Shown one piece after another: positions 11,625 to 23,784 of a stretch of 64,000 nucleotides of DNA (its first letter is position 1; each line of letters opens with the position of its first letter). The DNA is taken from NCBI GenBank assembly GCA_028554645.1, contig JAQOOI010000019.1:744001-808000 (forward strand), written 5' to 3'. A program made the position numbers and the translations under genes. The stretch comes from Omphalotus guepiniiformis (Eukaryota; Basidiomycota; Agaricomycetes; Agaricales; Omphalotaceae). The notes below the pieces were generated by a model, which worked only from the letters and a program-made list of their open reading frames with translations, ran no database searches and was not told where the DNA came from.

Positions 11625-13394
11625 TTGGAAGAGATATAGGCCGATAGGCAGCCTGGAAAGGTTTGGAGTTTCTAGGCAGCAAAGCAATATGATGATACCT
11701 TTTATACTGCCTGCAAATCCTCGACGCTCAGTGACGCATCCAAGACCCCCCTGATTACGCTTTACTCGAAGTCATCAAACCAACATTACCGAAAGTGTTC
11801 GAGTCCGAATATGAATAAGTGTAAGGAAGGTAAGTAGGAAGGTGTATTACGGAGCGTTACTTTCTTCAAGTTCATCATCAAAAAGTTATGTTCCGCATTG
11901 CGATGGGAGGTAAACGGCCTTAAAAGCCTCGCTAGGAACTCCAAAGGCGCTAATCCACTCACTCATTAAGCTTGAGCTTGTGCACTTGAGCGCTTGAGCT
12001 TGAGCAACCACCTTTCTCTAGCGGTATCAGGCGCTCATTCCTGCTGCTGGCAGATCCCCCATTGGCTTGAAAACTGGAAACTACATCTGCATATTCAAAT
12101 CGATCAAGATGCCCTCAGTTACCCTGGCCCAAAGGTGACTTGACTTTGGATTTTCACTGGGGATAGATATGAAATTGATTCCGAAATTCTTTTATTAGTA
12201 ACCTACCGGACTGTATGTCTCCGGATAGGTCACTGACTGTCACTGATAGGCTCTGATAGAATACCCTTGTATACTCTAGTATTCCTGACCTTGAATTTTC
12301 ACTGGGGATATGAAACTAATTCCGAAATTCTGTTGACTACCGGGCACTTTCCGGACAGGACAGAATAGATAGGATACCTAGTGTACCCACAGTATAACCG
12401 GAAGCGGAGGATTACAGACTTGCAGTTTTCTAGATGAAGGCGCGATCAGTCGGGAAGGGGCTTTGACGAGTCGGACTTGAACAAATTCTCCTGCGCTTGC
12501 CAATTGAATACCGCGATGTCAGTAAGTTACAAAGTACCTCCTCCCAGGGCCATTGGAGTCAGCCACCAACGTTTCCTGAGCATGTGTTGTTATTGCCGAA
12601 GTTCATAGCTGGTCCTTCAATATGTATTTAAATCAAGAACTTGCTCGAGTGATGCAAAGGCGAAGATCGTCCCGGAGACTCGAGTATGTCAGGTATCTGG
12701 GCAGGCATTTTCCATGTATGCGAGATAAAGAATTTCTACCACAGCGACATTGCGTGGCATCAATGCATCATCCTCATGTATGTATGTGGTGATAATCGGA
12801 TGTGCAGGGGCAGGGTCGCTCAAGCTCTCCTGCACCGACTGCACCCTCCTGCACCGACGGAGCCCTGGCATATGGCGTGAGAGGGCGCTCAAGCTCAAAG
12901 GGTCGGGCTCAAACTTAGGGGAGCCCGAGCCTGCCGTGGCGAGCCTGCCTAACCTGACCCTGCACCTCCCTGGACATCACTATGAGTGACTATGTCCTTC
13001 CTGCGAAGTCACGCAATACGAATATAAAACACTTCTCTATGTTGAATGATGTTCATCATGATATGTCAATCGAAGCCTCGTTAGCGACTTCGGCATGGGT
13101 CGTCCATTGTGTCATATTGCGAGTTTTGTCAGCCCTTTGCGATGAGCCACAGCACTCCAGGATTTGGTAGGTGATTGGTAAATGTGTTTTTGCTCACCCA
13201 GTTCTAAGTAAGACGGCTGCAACACTACTCATTTACAGCTTTTGAGTTTGTCTCGCCCTGATCTCCCCTAGACTCGTACCCGCCACGCGCGCTGGCCTGC
13301 GCTGTCCCGTAAATTAGGGTCAAACTATAAATACCATGATACCATCACGCTCCATTTCACTCCGACTGTGTTTCCATTGTCCCCTCTCACTTCT
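11625..13394. other. Spacer between zinc-finger gene and OSC relic
   Basis: No gene is supported. It contains the promoter of the zinc-finger gene, a degenerate GAGCTTGAG-type repeat near 11960-12010 and a repeated CTGCACCGAC motif near 12830-12860. Parts, such as 12420-12490, match the spacer of the right copy near 48540-48610 in inverted orientation. Confidence 0.55.
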
Positions 13395-14639
13395 TCAAAT
13401 ACCAATACGCCTTGCCCATCATCCAAATTAGGAACGAGAACTTGAATTTCGGATGATCATGAGCAATCGCGCAGTCTTCATTGAAAATTCCCTTGATGGC
13501 TTGTGGCCATGAGCAGTCCTGCGGATTACATAACGTCAACAATGCGCCCATCTCGGGAGGGATCCGAAGGAAGGCAAAGATTTACTGGTGAGCGCCTAAC
13601 CAGCCGAACAGCGTTCAAAGTTGCGTGTACCTAGCATACATCAGTGATATCGCTCAGCACATCTGACTCTTGCGACACACGACTGAATTGAATGACCAGA
13701 TCTCAACATAGGTCCAGATAGCGAGGAAGGAAGTATCAGAAATTGTCTACCTCGCAACCTCCTCCATCCCTCTTTGTTTCTTGATGAGAAACTCGCACGC
13801 TCGCTTCGAGTACGAGCTATTGGAGACTGGAGTAATTCTCCCCCACAAGGAGAAGACTCTGGAGCGCGAACATAGTCGCGTATGTAAAACAGATTCCCCA
13901 GGAGCCGAGCCATCTGCTTTCAGATTTTTGTGCAGTGCGTAAGTATGTTGCTTATCGCTGAATGGTAGATCTAAGCACGAATTACCTAGTTAGGTACTCG
14001 GCGGAAGAAAGAGATCGAATTGAATATTTACTGGATGTCTTTTGAGCGATGGAAAATGCTTGCCGGAAAACGGAAAGCCGGATAATACTCGAGCATGATG
14101 TCACCTAACGGAACGGGATGGAGCATATTAGAGACAGTATACATTGGCAAAAATCTAAAGCGAACGGAACACCTGCACAGGATTGTAGATTTCGATCCAC
14201 AAGGGTACACGCACGAGCTCGTAACTTGCGAGTCCACCGTTAGCATTTTGAAGAGAAAGCATTGTATCGACCCCCCAACACGTTCGTTCCTCCGATACGA
14301 GTTTTGGTATATGCCTATGACTAACATTAGTAACATCCAGCGAAGTGAAATCAGCTGCAAAGACGTACTCCAGACTTTGTAGGAAAAATAACAGACTTGA
14401 GTCCTCCGCCGGTGCAATCACTGACCGTATACCCCTGCTCCTTGATACTGAATCCCCAAGCACCCCGTGTCCTATGCCTCAACGCATTCTCGAAATGCGT
14501 TGGTTTTTCAAGCATCTGCGCCTGCTCAAACCATTTCAAAGCCTTCTTCAAATCCCCTGGAGTTTTTCTCCTCCAGTTTTGCCAAACCACTCTCCACTAC
14601 CGCCTGCGGAATGACTCTCCCATTCGTTCCGCGCATCAT

Positions 14640-14760
14640 CATCATACCCTCAGCTTTGACCCACATGAAATCCCTCAGCTTCGATCCACATGAAACCCGC
14701 ACCATCGTCATTCCCTCTCGGCTTCGATCCACATAAAATTCGCCCTCTCTTCTGCGCATG
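14640..14760 (-). repeat. Short tandem triplication inside the OSC relic
   Basis: A unit of about 30-35 bases containing ATGTGGATCGAAGC (minus strand) occurs three times in a row. The intact OSC has it once, at about 46064-46090. This is a local slippage event after the gene stopped being constrained. Confidence 0.7.
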
Positions 14761-15095
14761 AAGCCTGAACGCCTCGGATTCACGCCCTTCGCAATATGCA
14801 TGAGCGACAAGGCTGAACATCTTCGATACGGGTCCGAGACTCTGGTACAGGCATGCTTATCCTCTATGACGATGAGGTCGTACGCTTTGGCTAGAGCTGC
14901 CTTGCGAACTGGCGGTAGCGAACAGTTCTCATACAAAGATAGAACCCCGCTAATCGCATCGAACAGTGCACTGTGCGGGAGAGTATAAATCTGCTTCGGA
15001 CACGTTCCTCTGTGCCGGCCAATCGATAGAGGTAAAAATTCTGCGGGTAAAGCTCCTCTCTTAATGCTAATCCACCACCGGCTGGGGTGAGAAGG

Positions 15096-15503
15096 GTGTC
15101 CTTGGCGTTCAACGGCAGCATCACTGCCGATGGCAATACACCACAGGAGCCTTCACTAGAGGGGAACTTTGAAGAAGACGGGGCAGTCGGCATCGAGGCC
15201 GCGGATGATGAAGTCGAAAAAGAGTCCCTGAACGTGGAGTTGCAGCCAATAACTGGCAACCCTCAATCATCTGCTCGCCTTTCCACATCAATAACGTCAA
15301 ATACGACGCCGTCTGATGAGCCTCTATACGATGATCTATCTGAATTTGATGATGGAGAGGGTGAATGGATCACAACCCGACAACGTTGGGCTACATAAAT
15401 CTCGCGCACTCGATTTTCTTCCTGATGGTGATTCAAACAAGAAAGGAAAACGGAAGCAGAAGGATGAATACGTTGATGTAGGATGCATGACCGCCGACTT
15501 CGC
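15096..15503 (+). other. About 408 bp of foreign DNA inserted in the OSC relic
   Basis: Flanking bases on both sides match contiguous sequence in the intact OSC near 45620-45640, but this stretch has no counterpart there. On the plus strand it is open from 15087 to 15398. The encoded text is acidic and Ser/Thr-rich, with stretches such as LSEFDDGEGEWITT. No terminal inverted repeats or target-site duplication are evident. It looks like captured filler DNA, perhaps an exon fragment of another gene, and I do not recognise the source. Confidence 0.6.
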
Positions 15504-16309
15504 GGGAGCGAGGATGGAAGGAGCCAGAGTTCGGGCGGGACAGGATTATTGCCTGCCCAGTCGTATGCATTTAGCAGGGAGGGAAAGCCAAAATTTCCCC
15601 CAGGCTGGGATGGCACAGGCTCCGCCGAGTTTGTGGCGTGCTTTGACGCAGACAGGGTGGTCGGGAGCAACACCGAGAAGACGTAGAGAAGTATATTTGA
15701 GCGCAGTGCCAAAGAAGGTTGAGTCGTGGCTAAAAAAAAATGGAAAACGACTATTAAATTTTGTTGACTCTGATGATTGAAGACTCGGACATTTGCCTAG
15801 AATATCGAACTAAACGAAACAGTTGACTCACATGCGCCAACCACCATCTTCAGGATGTGCACGGTTCATGAGGCCTTGAGGTATCGAATCATTTCTCGCC
15901 TTTCATCGTCATTGAGAACCATCCCAAATATTTACGACCCCAACAACGAGACCAAGCAGCAAGAACTTGGAACCTCCGTATTCGCCTGGCCACTGACCGT
16001 CGTGAGCTTGCAAAATTTTTTGCCGCACACCCGTGTTTAGCAGTTTCAAAGCAGGGCTATTGTGGCAAATCGAATCATAAGGAACTGCCTGCCCGTAAAA
16101 CGAAGTAATTCCTAGACTTACCGTTGGTAAGCCCAACCAAAAATCGATTGTACATGTATTCTGCGGCCCGTAGTGACTCTTCCTCTGACTTGAGATGATA
16201 TTAATGCCAAGTGTGCCGCCCATTGTCGTTTACAAGAAGTCTCCATTCTGAATAGTCTGTGAAAGGCTGGTCGCCAGATTCCGGCAGGTCCAATGCGGTT
16301 GTACATGGA

Positions 16310-16840
16310 GGTAAAGCAAAAATGACTCGGAGTCGGAAGTTTTTGTACATGTTGACATCGTACCTATTCGATGTATGTATGTAACTGTCCCACGAGCGCG
16401 ACGCGACTTTGTATGAGTCACAAGTAGGTGCTGAAATTTGATAGCTTAAGATGTTTCTCTCACCTCCTCATCTTGCGGCTTATACATATGGTTAATTCCT
16501 GACTTAGGATCAAAATATGCCTGGAGGATATCAAGTGAAGACCTCATCTCAAGGTGAGGTTGTCGGTTACATGAACCTTCGTAGTCTGAGACAAATGAGC
16601 ATTCATTTCCATCCAGATGTCCTTCAAGTTTCCACCGGAATCTTCAGCACCTCTAGCGTCGCCTTATTGACTCCCATTCATGACCATTTACACTGCGTCT
16701 TGACCTAAAAGCAATCCTGAAGTTCCCAGATAATCTACGGTGCTTTTGTTCATTTCTCTACCCATTGTTCCTAGCTGACTTGGCACCGGGTGCTTTGACG
16801 CCAGACTACGCGCCGTTGAAGCTGCTTTGACCTGATGAAC
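16310..16840 (-). promoter_or_regulatory. Block P, former OSC promoter, left copy
   Basis: This is the inverted match of 44330-44800, the region directly upstream of the intact OSC. Shared landmarks are GATATCCTCCAGGCA on the right and its counterpart near 16528, and the CATCTGGATGGAAATGAAT tract near 16600. Conservation upstream of a dead gene reflects duplication, not proof of function. Confidence 0.6.
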
Positions 16841-16899
16841 AAGGTAGAGGAATATCAACACTGAAAACATTGAAAACAAGAACAGAACCCGATCTCGGA

Positions 16900-17510
16900 A
16901 CTTACTTACAACGGGAGGGTTAAAATCTGAAAAACGGGCTCATAGGCCTGGATTTGGTGGACACATGCGCAAGAAACATTTGGTTGTTTGATCAATACCG
17001 GCAGAAGAGATCGCACCTCACAAGTCGGATGTCGATCATCTTCCTTGCCAGAATAGCTTGTAGGAATGGGCGCTCGTACGATGTAAATGCCAGGATAATG
17101 AATTGGAGAGGATATAATCGAGTCACTTGAACAAGCTAAGTACAAGGTAAGGTTCAATTAGCATAACAAATCATGAGACCCATGCTAGGTGTCTTCCAGT
17201 ACATGCATGACTTTCCATTGCCAAAGGGAACCCAAGAATCGAACCTTACTTCGGACTCAGCAAAGCCCGGACGACCGTCAATGGCGAACGCACGAGTCAT
17301 GACTGTAACAACTGATAGCCTCCCAGATTCCAAAGCTTGGAACAAACTTCCAAAAGGTTTCGTCGACGTCGACGTAATAAAGCGGTCGTTGTATCCAAAG
17401 CAGGTAGTAGCCTATGAAGACGGCGATATATTGAAGTCCATGTTCGTGTCTCGACTTGCTCAAAGGTTTGAAACTCGTACTCTTTCAGCAAATATACAGC
17501 GGTGAGCACT
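16900..17510 (-). other. Block B, conserved segment of unknown role, left copy
   Basis: It matches 52900-53580 on the opposite strand over most of its length, including ALESGRLSVVTV-like text in one frame and a shared LTLPL-stop at the distal end. Frames are not maintained over the whole block in both copies. It is either a decayed gene or regulatory sequence of the module. Confidence 0.4.
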
Positions 17511-17639
17511 GCTGATGCGAGGCGTGGTTTCGATGCTTAAATAATTGCGTGGTGTCGACTCTGCAGTGCTAGAACCTGATGAAGAACTCGAAGTTCGGAA
17601 TCCACTGAAGGAAATGAAATGGTGCAACGCTCGACCAAC

Positions 17640-17916
17640 TGTCAGTAACCGAGACACATCGAGGTCAGTTCAATCGAATGCGAGCTGCACTAGGGGGGAG
17701 GGGATCAAACATCCATTGTCAGTCGAACGATCGTGCACGGATCAAGTTGGCTGGGGAACGAGAAATGGGAGTCAGGAATAGAAAGTGGCAGAGGATACGA
17801 ACGTACAGATTGTTCGAGATGGCAAATATCCGCACCACCGAACGGCGGGGTTGACATGGTCGGAAAGACGCTGCTCGTTGGCCTCGGAAGCAAACACAGA
17901 GACAATGAACGCGCAT
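17640..17916 (-). pseudogene. Decayed copy of the secreted cysteine peptide gene
   Basis: The minus-strand sequence shows the same plan as the intact peptide genes at 52327-52600 and 53884-54169. There is a signal-peptide region near 17890-17916, a piece encoding PPFGGA near 17840, the donor GTACGT at about 17800 and an exon 2 remnant near 17665-17690. Deletions removed most of the signal peptide and the first mature cysteine, and exon 2 is out of frame. The conserved flank with the motif GATATCAGTGATATC is at about 18168-18182. Confidence 0.65.
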
Positions 17917-18399
17917 GATAGTAGGCAAGCAAGTTGATCAAGTGTAAAAGAGGATAGGGTGCGCTGTGTAGAAGTGATGAGGAAAATGCGTAGGTAGGTG
18001 TCGAGGTTATATAGCTTTTTCGTTTGCGAGAGACTGACTACCTCCCAGTCTAGAAACCTGCTATGGATCACCCCAGAAAGGACAATTACATCTGGTAAAT
18101 TTCACCCCCATCCAGGACTCGGAGGGAGTGTCTGGCTGATAACCCCACATTCCAGGTATAACTAAGATATCAGTGATATCCCGAATGATGTCGAGATTGT
18201 AGACGAGGACTCTTGCACCAACTATTGAGCTGTTGAGCGATCATTGCTGGAGGCTTGTGAATAGTTGAAGTAGCTAAGTTGTGTTTGGAAAATTCACTTT
18301 GAGTGTTGTTTTCGCGTGAGTGATTGCGAATTTGACCGACAAAGCGCAGCAAACACGATAACTGAGGAAAAGGACCCATCGCCGCAGCTAGGATGCATC

Positions 18400-18960
18400 A
18401 AGCTTGACCACACGAACCACCCCACGAGTTGTCACTTCAGCCACAGGATTTTATCGACATCCGGGTTAAACATAGACGTGTTCATTCCGTTCACATCTAT
18501 AGAGTCCCTAAGTCCAACACAAGTTACCCTGAGCTCAATTATCGTCCAAGTCTCAAAACACAGTCCTAATACTCACGTTGATTCTGGAACCTTCGGCTTT
18601 ACCGGTACCCTTGGCACAAGCGGCCCTAGCCAAACCAGCAATCCAACTCTCATATCATCGTACAGTATCTCCATGAGCTCCCGTGGAGAAAGCCCAAAGT
18701 TCCAGCCCGTACCGTTGGTCCGTTTGTGTTGGAGTAGCCATCGGCATTTTCGCTAGTTCAACCGAGCCGCAGGCGCATTCAAGACGCAGGTGAATGACGG
18801 AGAGAAAAAACGACATCCCGCAAGTCGATGTCAAGTCCGAGGAAAAGCAATGGATGGATGGCTCGAGGAGGGACTGAGTCAGAACCGGCGGTAAGAAGAA
18901 GAGTATGAGTTTGGTTACCGGCGGCAAGTTGTCACAGCCACAACCTGAACTGGACTTTTC
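18400..18960 (-). other. Block A, conserved non-coding segment, left copy
   Basis: It matches 51537-52090 in reverse complement, including TTGCCGCCGGTAACCAAAC near 18912 and the TTTCTCCACGGGAGCTCATG tract near 18680. No reading frame is shared between the copies. Confidence 0.55.
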
Positions 18961-19186
18961 CTTCAACGCCGCAACTTCGTCCTACATTCCACCCTATTCA
19001 ATGTTTCAACCATCGTTTGCTCATTGTTCAAATATGCCAAGGATACGGATACATGATGCCTCGGCACATCTACGGCCCGTCACTCACCGCTCGACTCTTC
19101 AGCTGACCCTCTCACAAACGGTATAAGTATACCATCAGAAACAGTGCAACCCACAAAAAAACATTAATATCCGAGTAACATAACAC

Positions 19187-21238
19187 ATGCGACTCCTCAC
19201 CCGGTTCACTCTACTCTTCCTCCCCTTCACATCCGTGACCTCCCTCCTAAATCCAATACTCCCAGGATGGAACCCCGACCCAAGCATCCTCCACATAAAC
19301 AACTCCTACTTCCTCACAACATCCACATTCGAATATTTCCCCGCTCATCCAATTTACCATAGCGAAGACCTAAGTAATTGGACTCTTATTTCACATGCTC
19401 TTACGCGTCCGTCGCAGCTTAGTCTCTTTGGTACACCCTCTGATGCTGGTGCGTGGGCGCCCACTTTGAGGTGGTACAAGGGGAGGTTTTACCTTACTAG
19501 TACGGTTAGGTATGTATACACGACTGAGTTGAGGCTCTTCCCGAGGAGTTTTTATGTTTGGACAGAAGATATTTTTGACTCGAATGGTGGATGGAGTGAT
19601 CCTGTTTATTTTGATTTTTTAGGGTATGATGTTGATTTATTCTTTGATCCTTTTTCGGACGATGTATACGCGACATACTCGTCGATAAACAATGCCTCTT
19701 CGAACATTTATTCGATTTACCAATCCAAAATATCCCTTCCTACCGGTACATCACTCACACCTTCCAAACTCATTTTCACTGGTACACTACCCGACAACAC
19801 CACCGCTCGCCCCGAGGGACCTCACATCTACTTCATCAACTCGACATATTACCTCCTCATTGCTGAAGGTGGCACGGATATCCACCACCGGTCGACAATT
19901 CAGCGAGGACCGACACCCGAGGGTCCTTGGGAGAGTTATGCGGGTAACCCAGTGTTGTTTAATGGGATGAATTTGAGCTTGGGGGTACAGGATACAGGTC
20001 ATGCGGATATGGTACAAGCGGACGATGGGAAATGGTGGGGTGTTGCGTTGGGTGTTAGACCTCAAGGAGGGAATTTCAGTTGGATTCAACTTGGTACGTA
20101 CGTTTACCGTTTGGTGTTCCTGGACTTTCGACTTATTTACTTTTTGGTATGATAGGTAGAGAAACATTTTTATTCCCAATTACGTGGACTGCAGATGGCT
20201 GGCCTTTGTTCAACAATGGTCAACCTCTCAGTGAACATATACCCAATGTTCTCACAGACGAACCACATGTTTCGAGTTTTATCGATTACTTCAACGAATC
20301 CGAAACCGGAATTACATCCCCTTCTTCATCATATTACTTCCTCCGAACACCTTATAAACCCTTTCACACTATCATCTCCTCGTCCTCCGAGTCCCCGCAA
20401 CACCCCGGCCCCCGCCTCCGTCTTTATCCTTCCCCGTACGCCCCAGGCGACCGCGACTCCCCATCTCTCATCCTCCGCAAACAAACTTCGTACAATGAAC
20501 ATTTTTCCACTGTCCTCGAATCATTTACACCTCCGCCGCTGCTCCCTTCGACTCCTAGTATAAACGACACGGAAATATACGACCAAGGTCAAGGTCCCGA
20601 AGCAGGTATAACGATATTCTACAGCGATTCACTACACAACGATATCGCCATCGTCGGTGGAATCCTTCCTTCCTTCTTGAATGTCACCTCCACCCTCAAC
20701 CTCAACCATGGCCAGGTCCAAGGTCAAATACTAAACCCAATCCCCGAGTCAAACGAGACCACGGCCCGGGCGCATCAGCGATACATCCTAACACGTCTAA
20801 AAACCCACGCAACGCAAATTGGTCCTTGGGCGTTGACGAGTACGAATAATACGTTAAGTCGTGTTATGTATACACCCTTGAGGAGTTTGGATGCTCCGGT
20901 TAGGTTTGTTGTTAGGGCTAGTGGGGATGGGTATAAGTTGGGGTTTGAGGAGCTTGTTACCTCAAACCCCAGTGAAGAGGATCCGGGGGATGGGGAGGAC
21001 GATGAGGGAGTGACGTGGACGGCGGAAGTCGATGCGGGTGAGATGAGTGTTCCTCCTTTTGGGTAAGTCGTCAAATTGTTGGTTGGTTTCTCAGGTGTTG
21101 GGGCTCATGTAAGTATGGATTTCCAGCGGGTTCTTCTTCAAAGGCGCTTCGTTTGGGATATATAATACGGGAAATGGGAAAACTTCACTCCTTCCTGCTG
21201 ATTTTAGGTATTGGAAACAGGTTCCTCTCGAGGAGTGA
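19187..21238 (+). CDS. Secreted glycoside hydrolase family 43 enzyme (beta-xylosidase/arabinofuranosidase type)
   Basis: Three exons (19187-20093, 20156-21062, 21127-21238) encode 641 residues. A signal peptide (TLLFLPFTSVTS) is followed at once by the GH43 start NPILPGWNPDPSI, which holds the catalytic base Asp. The second conserved acidic site is GYDVDLFFD, and the general-acid Glu sits in ARPEGPHIY. A C-terminal beta-sandwich accessory domain, ending near FRYWKQVPLEE, is as in fungal beta-xylosidases. The enzyme would trim xylose or arabinose side chains from plant hemicellulose outside the cell. It lies just outside the left module copy, and the ATG at 19187 immediately precedes the signal peptide. 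Which sugar it prefers cannot be read from sequence. Confidence 0.9.
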
Positions 21239-21516
21239 TTTTTCAATGTGTAGTGTGAAGCGTGAATTATGAATGATGATTCCGATTCGAATAACACAAG
21301 GTGTAGATGATACATAGTATGCAAAGTATTGATATTCGTGATGTGATGATGCGTGTACGCGAATGAACGTTAAACATTTTGAGAGTCCGTGTATGAGGGT
21401 ATATGCTATATCATCGTCACTTATACTTTTCGTGTTTGATCCTCCTCCTCCTCCTCCGTCCCTCCCCTTAGTACGCCCACGTTCAACACCACATTCGAAT
21501 CCCTTGACCTCTCGCA

Positions 21517-21898
21517 CTAATACCTCGTACCCCCAGCCCCAGCCCCCGCTCTCCTAGACCCACAACACCGACAACAAACTATATCCGTAATCACATGGAA
21601 TATCGATGCGATGACCTAGAACATCAAGAATCAAGTAACATCCCATGCCAGTGCCAGGCAGTCAATATTCAATCGTTAGTCAGTATAAACGGAAACGGAT
21701 AACTGGGAGAACTACGTACACTTGTAATCGCACTAACGATAGCCATTATAACGTTCGCTATGGCTGATATGATTGTGTTTATTCCTCGTCCGATTGAGGA
21801 GAATATTGAGCCCTGGGGTGATGTGAGGGTTTACGTTTGGGTTTTGAGTTGAAGGACGGAGGAAGGAGAGGGGGGAGGGGAGGGTTTGGGCTTACCAT
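21517..21898 (-). CDS. Tiny membrane protein of a widespread fungal family
   Basis: Three exons (21896-21898, 21720-21812, 21517-21615) join to 64 residues. The first exon is only the start codon, followed by an intron beginning GTAAGC. The product begins MGSIFSSIGRGINTII, continues as one long amphipathic to hydrophobic helix (SAIANVIMAIVSAI...) and ends with CCRCCG and a short Arg/Gly tail. I recognise this layout (repeated Ile/Ala/Val helix, Cys cluster, basic tail) from very small fungal proteins of unknown function, often with introns in similar places. Location is probably a membrane. The role is unknown. Confidence 0.68.
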
Positions 21899-23784
21899 TT
21901 TTGTGGGGGTACCTTTGATATTCGGACTTGACGTCGACGTCGACGTGAGCGTGCGCGTTAACAGTTCTCCTCCACACGAGTACGTCGGTCTTTATATACA
22001 CAACCCAATCCAAGAGTCCCCGGCACGGAACTGCAGTCTGCAACGGAACTCACCCACGGAGCTGAACTTCATTGAAGTATTCAGTATTCAGTTATTCAAA
22101 TGTTCAATACTCAGTACTCAATACTTATTCAATACTTATTCAATGTTATTTGAATCGTACCCCACACCCCCGCAGCCCACCCCGCAGTCACTGAGGTCAA
22201 GACTCAATACACCCGCAGCTGCTGAGATACATAGTCATGATCAAGGGTGTTGGGTTGGGGACGTCACTTGATTCGTTGATGATTTCATTGACTCAGTGTA
22301 TTGTGGGGAAGTGGGGAGTGGGGATGACGTCACGCGCCGAGGACGGACGTGATTGATGCGTACGCGATTTGGGCGCGTCGGGATGTGTCGGGAGACTCGG
22401 AGGTAGGACTGCAATGAGCGGGAATACACAACTAACTATTGATCGGGAGCTATGAGTAGTGTCTAAGCTCAGCATATGAATTTGGAGTCTCGACGTCGCC
22501 GGGAGCGACATGAACATTGAGATGGTAGACAGTAGCTATAGGCTTTGCGTTGAGGATTGTGACACAGACAGAATTGGTTGAGGCAAATGCGATGGATTGC
22601 TGCACCTTATATACTAGTATCATTGGCAAGAGCTCATGAGCGCTCAACGTCAACCATTGTCTGGCGGAATATCTGAAAAAGGGCCCTGAGAAAGGGCCTT
22701 TGCACGACAGGAGTGATGCAATAAAATGGATTGAAAGTGTTGAAGCTGTCTATATCTGATTTAGACCAGAATCGGTTTTCTGCAAATCCCGAAGTGCTAG
22801 AGTGTAGTCCGTGGAATGTTCCGTAACTTTGTGATCGTAACATTGTTCCATTGATTTTCTCTCCTCGGAACATCTGTCAGTTCTGGCATGATGAACTTTT
22901 AGCATTCGAATAGGAGAATACAGAAAGTATCGGACTTTTCGTCAGTAAAGTTTTGAAGATGACAACGACTTCACATGGATGAGGATAAAATTTATCGCAT
23001 CTTCGCATGGGATGAATACACGAATGGAGAAACGGTATTGATTCCCTCGATTGCTGTAGATATTGCGCCAGGTAAGCTCAAAAGAATCATTATTCATACT
23101 ATAGTTCCTTACCGTAACGAAATAGACCAAGCAGCTGTTATCGACTCTCTCAGTGTTATATCCACTGCCCAACGTCTACCCAAGCAATGTGGTGCAGTTT
23201 ACGTAGGGAACGACTGGGTCGTGTCACTCGCATTGGTCTGGCATGCAGTCTGAACGGACAGTACCGTTCTATATGTGACTTCCAAAGCCGATCGGAAGCG
23301 GCCCATTCTATCATGATGTACCACCGTGATGCAAAGCAACGCTAAATTCCGGCGCTCAATACAGTGTATAACACCATGTAATCTCCGCAGGTGCATCTAA
23401 ATGAAAATTTACTTTTACATTCATGTACATGATCTTTAACACTCACCTGACCCTACCAGTTGGTTTGCCGAAATCAGCCAAGCGCCTAAGAATGTCGTAT
23501 GAAGATGATTATCATTATTGAGAGTTCTTGTCACGGATCATGTTGAGTAGAGGCTTGTCACTGTGAGGACCATGTCGAAAGTTATTGCATATTCACAATG
23601 AACGTACTCGTGAGGAGAATTAGATTAATCAACGCCGACTCGGTCAAAGCAGCGTATACTGTATGTTCATCTGGTTAGACCGGATCAATCTCCGATTCGG
23701 CGGCGGCGACGGCGGCAATCCAACCGATGATTTCGAGTCATTTGCGCAATCCTAAGTCATTCCTTGACCTTCTCTGACAGACTA
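21899..23784. other. Long intergenic stretch with no supported gene
   Basis: It contains a GACGTC run near 21930, the repeat TCAATACT near 22080-22140 and a TATA-like box at about 22612-22620 (minus) with no convincing gene behind it. An open frame at 22975-23253 (plus) starts with ATG and includes a possible 57-base intron, but resembles no family I know. Confidence 0.5.

Larger units (their letters stand above)
13395..16306 (-). pseudogene. Oxidosqualene cyclase relic
   Basis: On the minus strand this aligns by eye from start to end with the intact OSC at 44801-47460. The equivalent of the start ATG is at 16306, and the homologue of the last exon lies near 13395-13500. Recognisable pieces include the exon encoding GLASYELVRVPLWIE, the aligned stretch VSDCTGGGLKSVIF and the segment with [15 protein letters not shown]. 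The frame is broken repeatedly by small indels. A block of about 85 bases is missing next to a foreign insertion at 15096-15503, and a short unit is triplicated near 14640-14755. At the catalytic site the residue after DCTG is Gly instead of Glu. It cannot encode a full cyclase. Confidence 0.88.
9300..18960 (-). repeat. Left copy of the duplicated OSC/zinc-finger/peptide module
   Basis: By eye, nearly every block here matches 44330-53580 in reverse complement. On the minus strand the order is A (18960-18400), peptide relic (17916-17640), B (17500-16900), P (16840-16310), OSC relic (16306-13395), spacer, zinc-finger gene (11624-10336) and R (10330-9300). The copies are clearly diverged, so the duplication is not recent. 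The order is a circular permutation of the right copy. Boundaries are approximate to a few tens of bases. Confidence 0.75.

Noticed and set aside
14345..14736. Several plus-strand frames of about 90 residues
   Set aside because: They are antisense shadows of the decayed OSC exon.
22293..22653. TATA-like box with short open frames on the minus strand
   Set aside because: The frames show no signal peptide, family motif or splice continuity.
22975..23253. Open frame starting MDEDKIYRIFAWDEY
   Set aside because: It has an ATG and a plausible intron, but no recognisable family, no upstream promoter signal and no extension into further exons.
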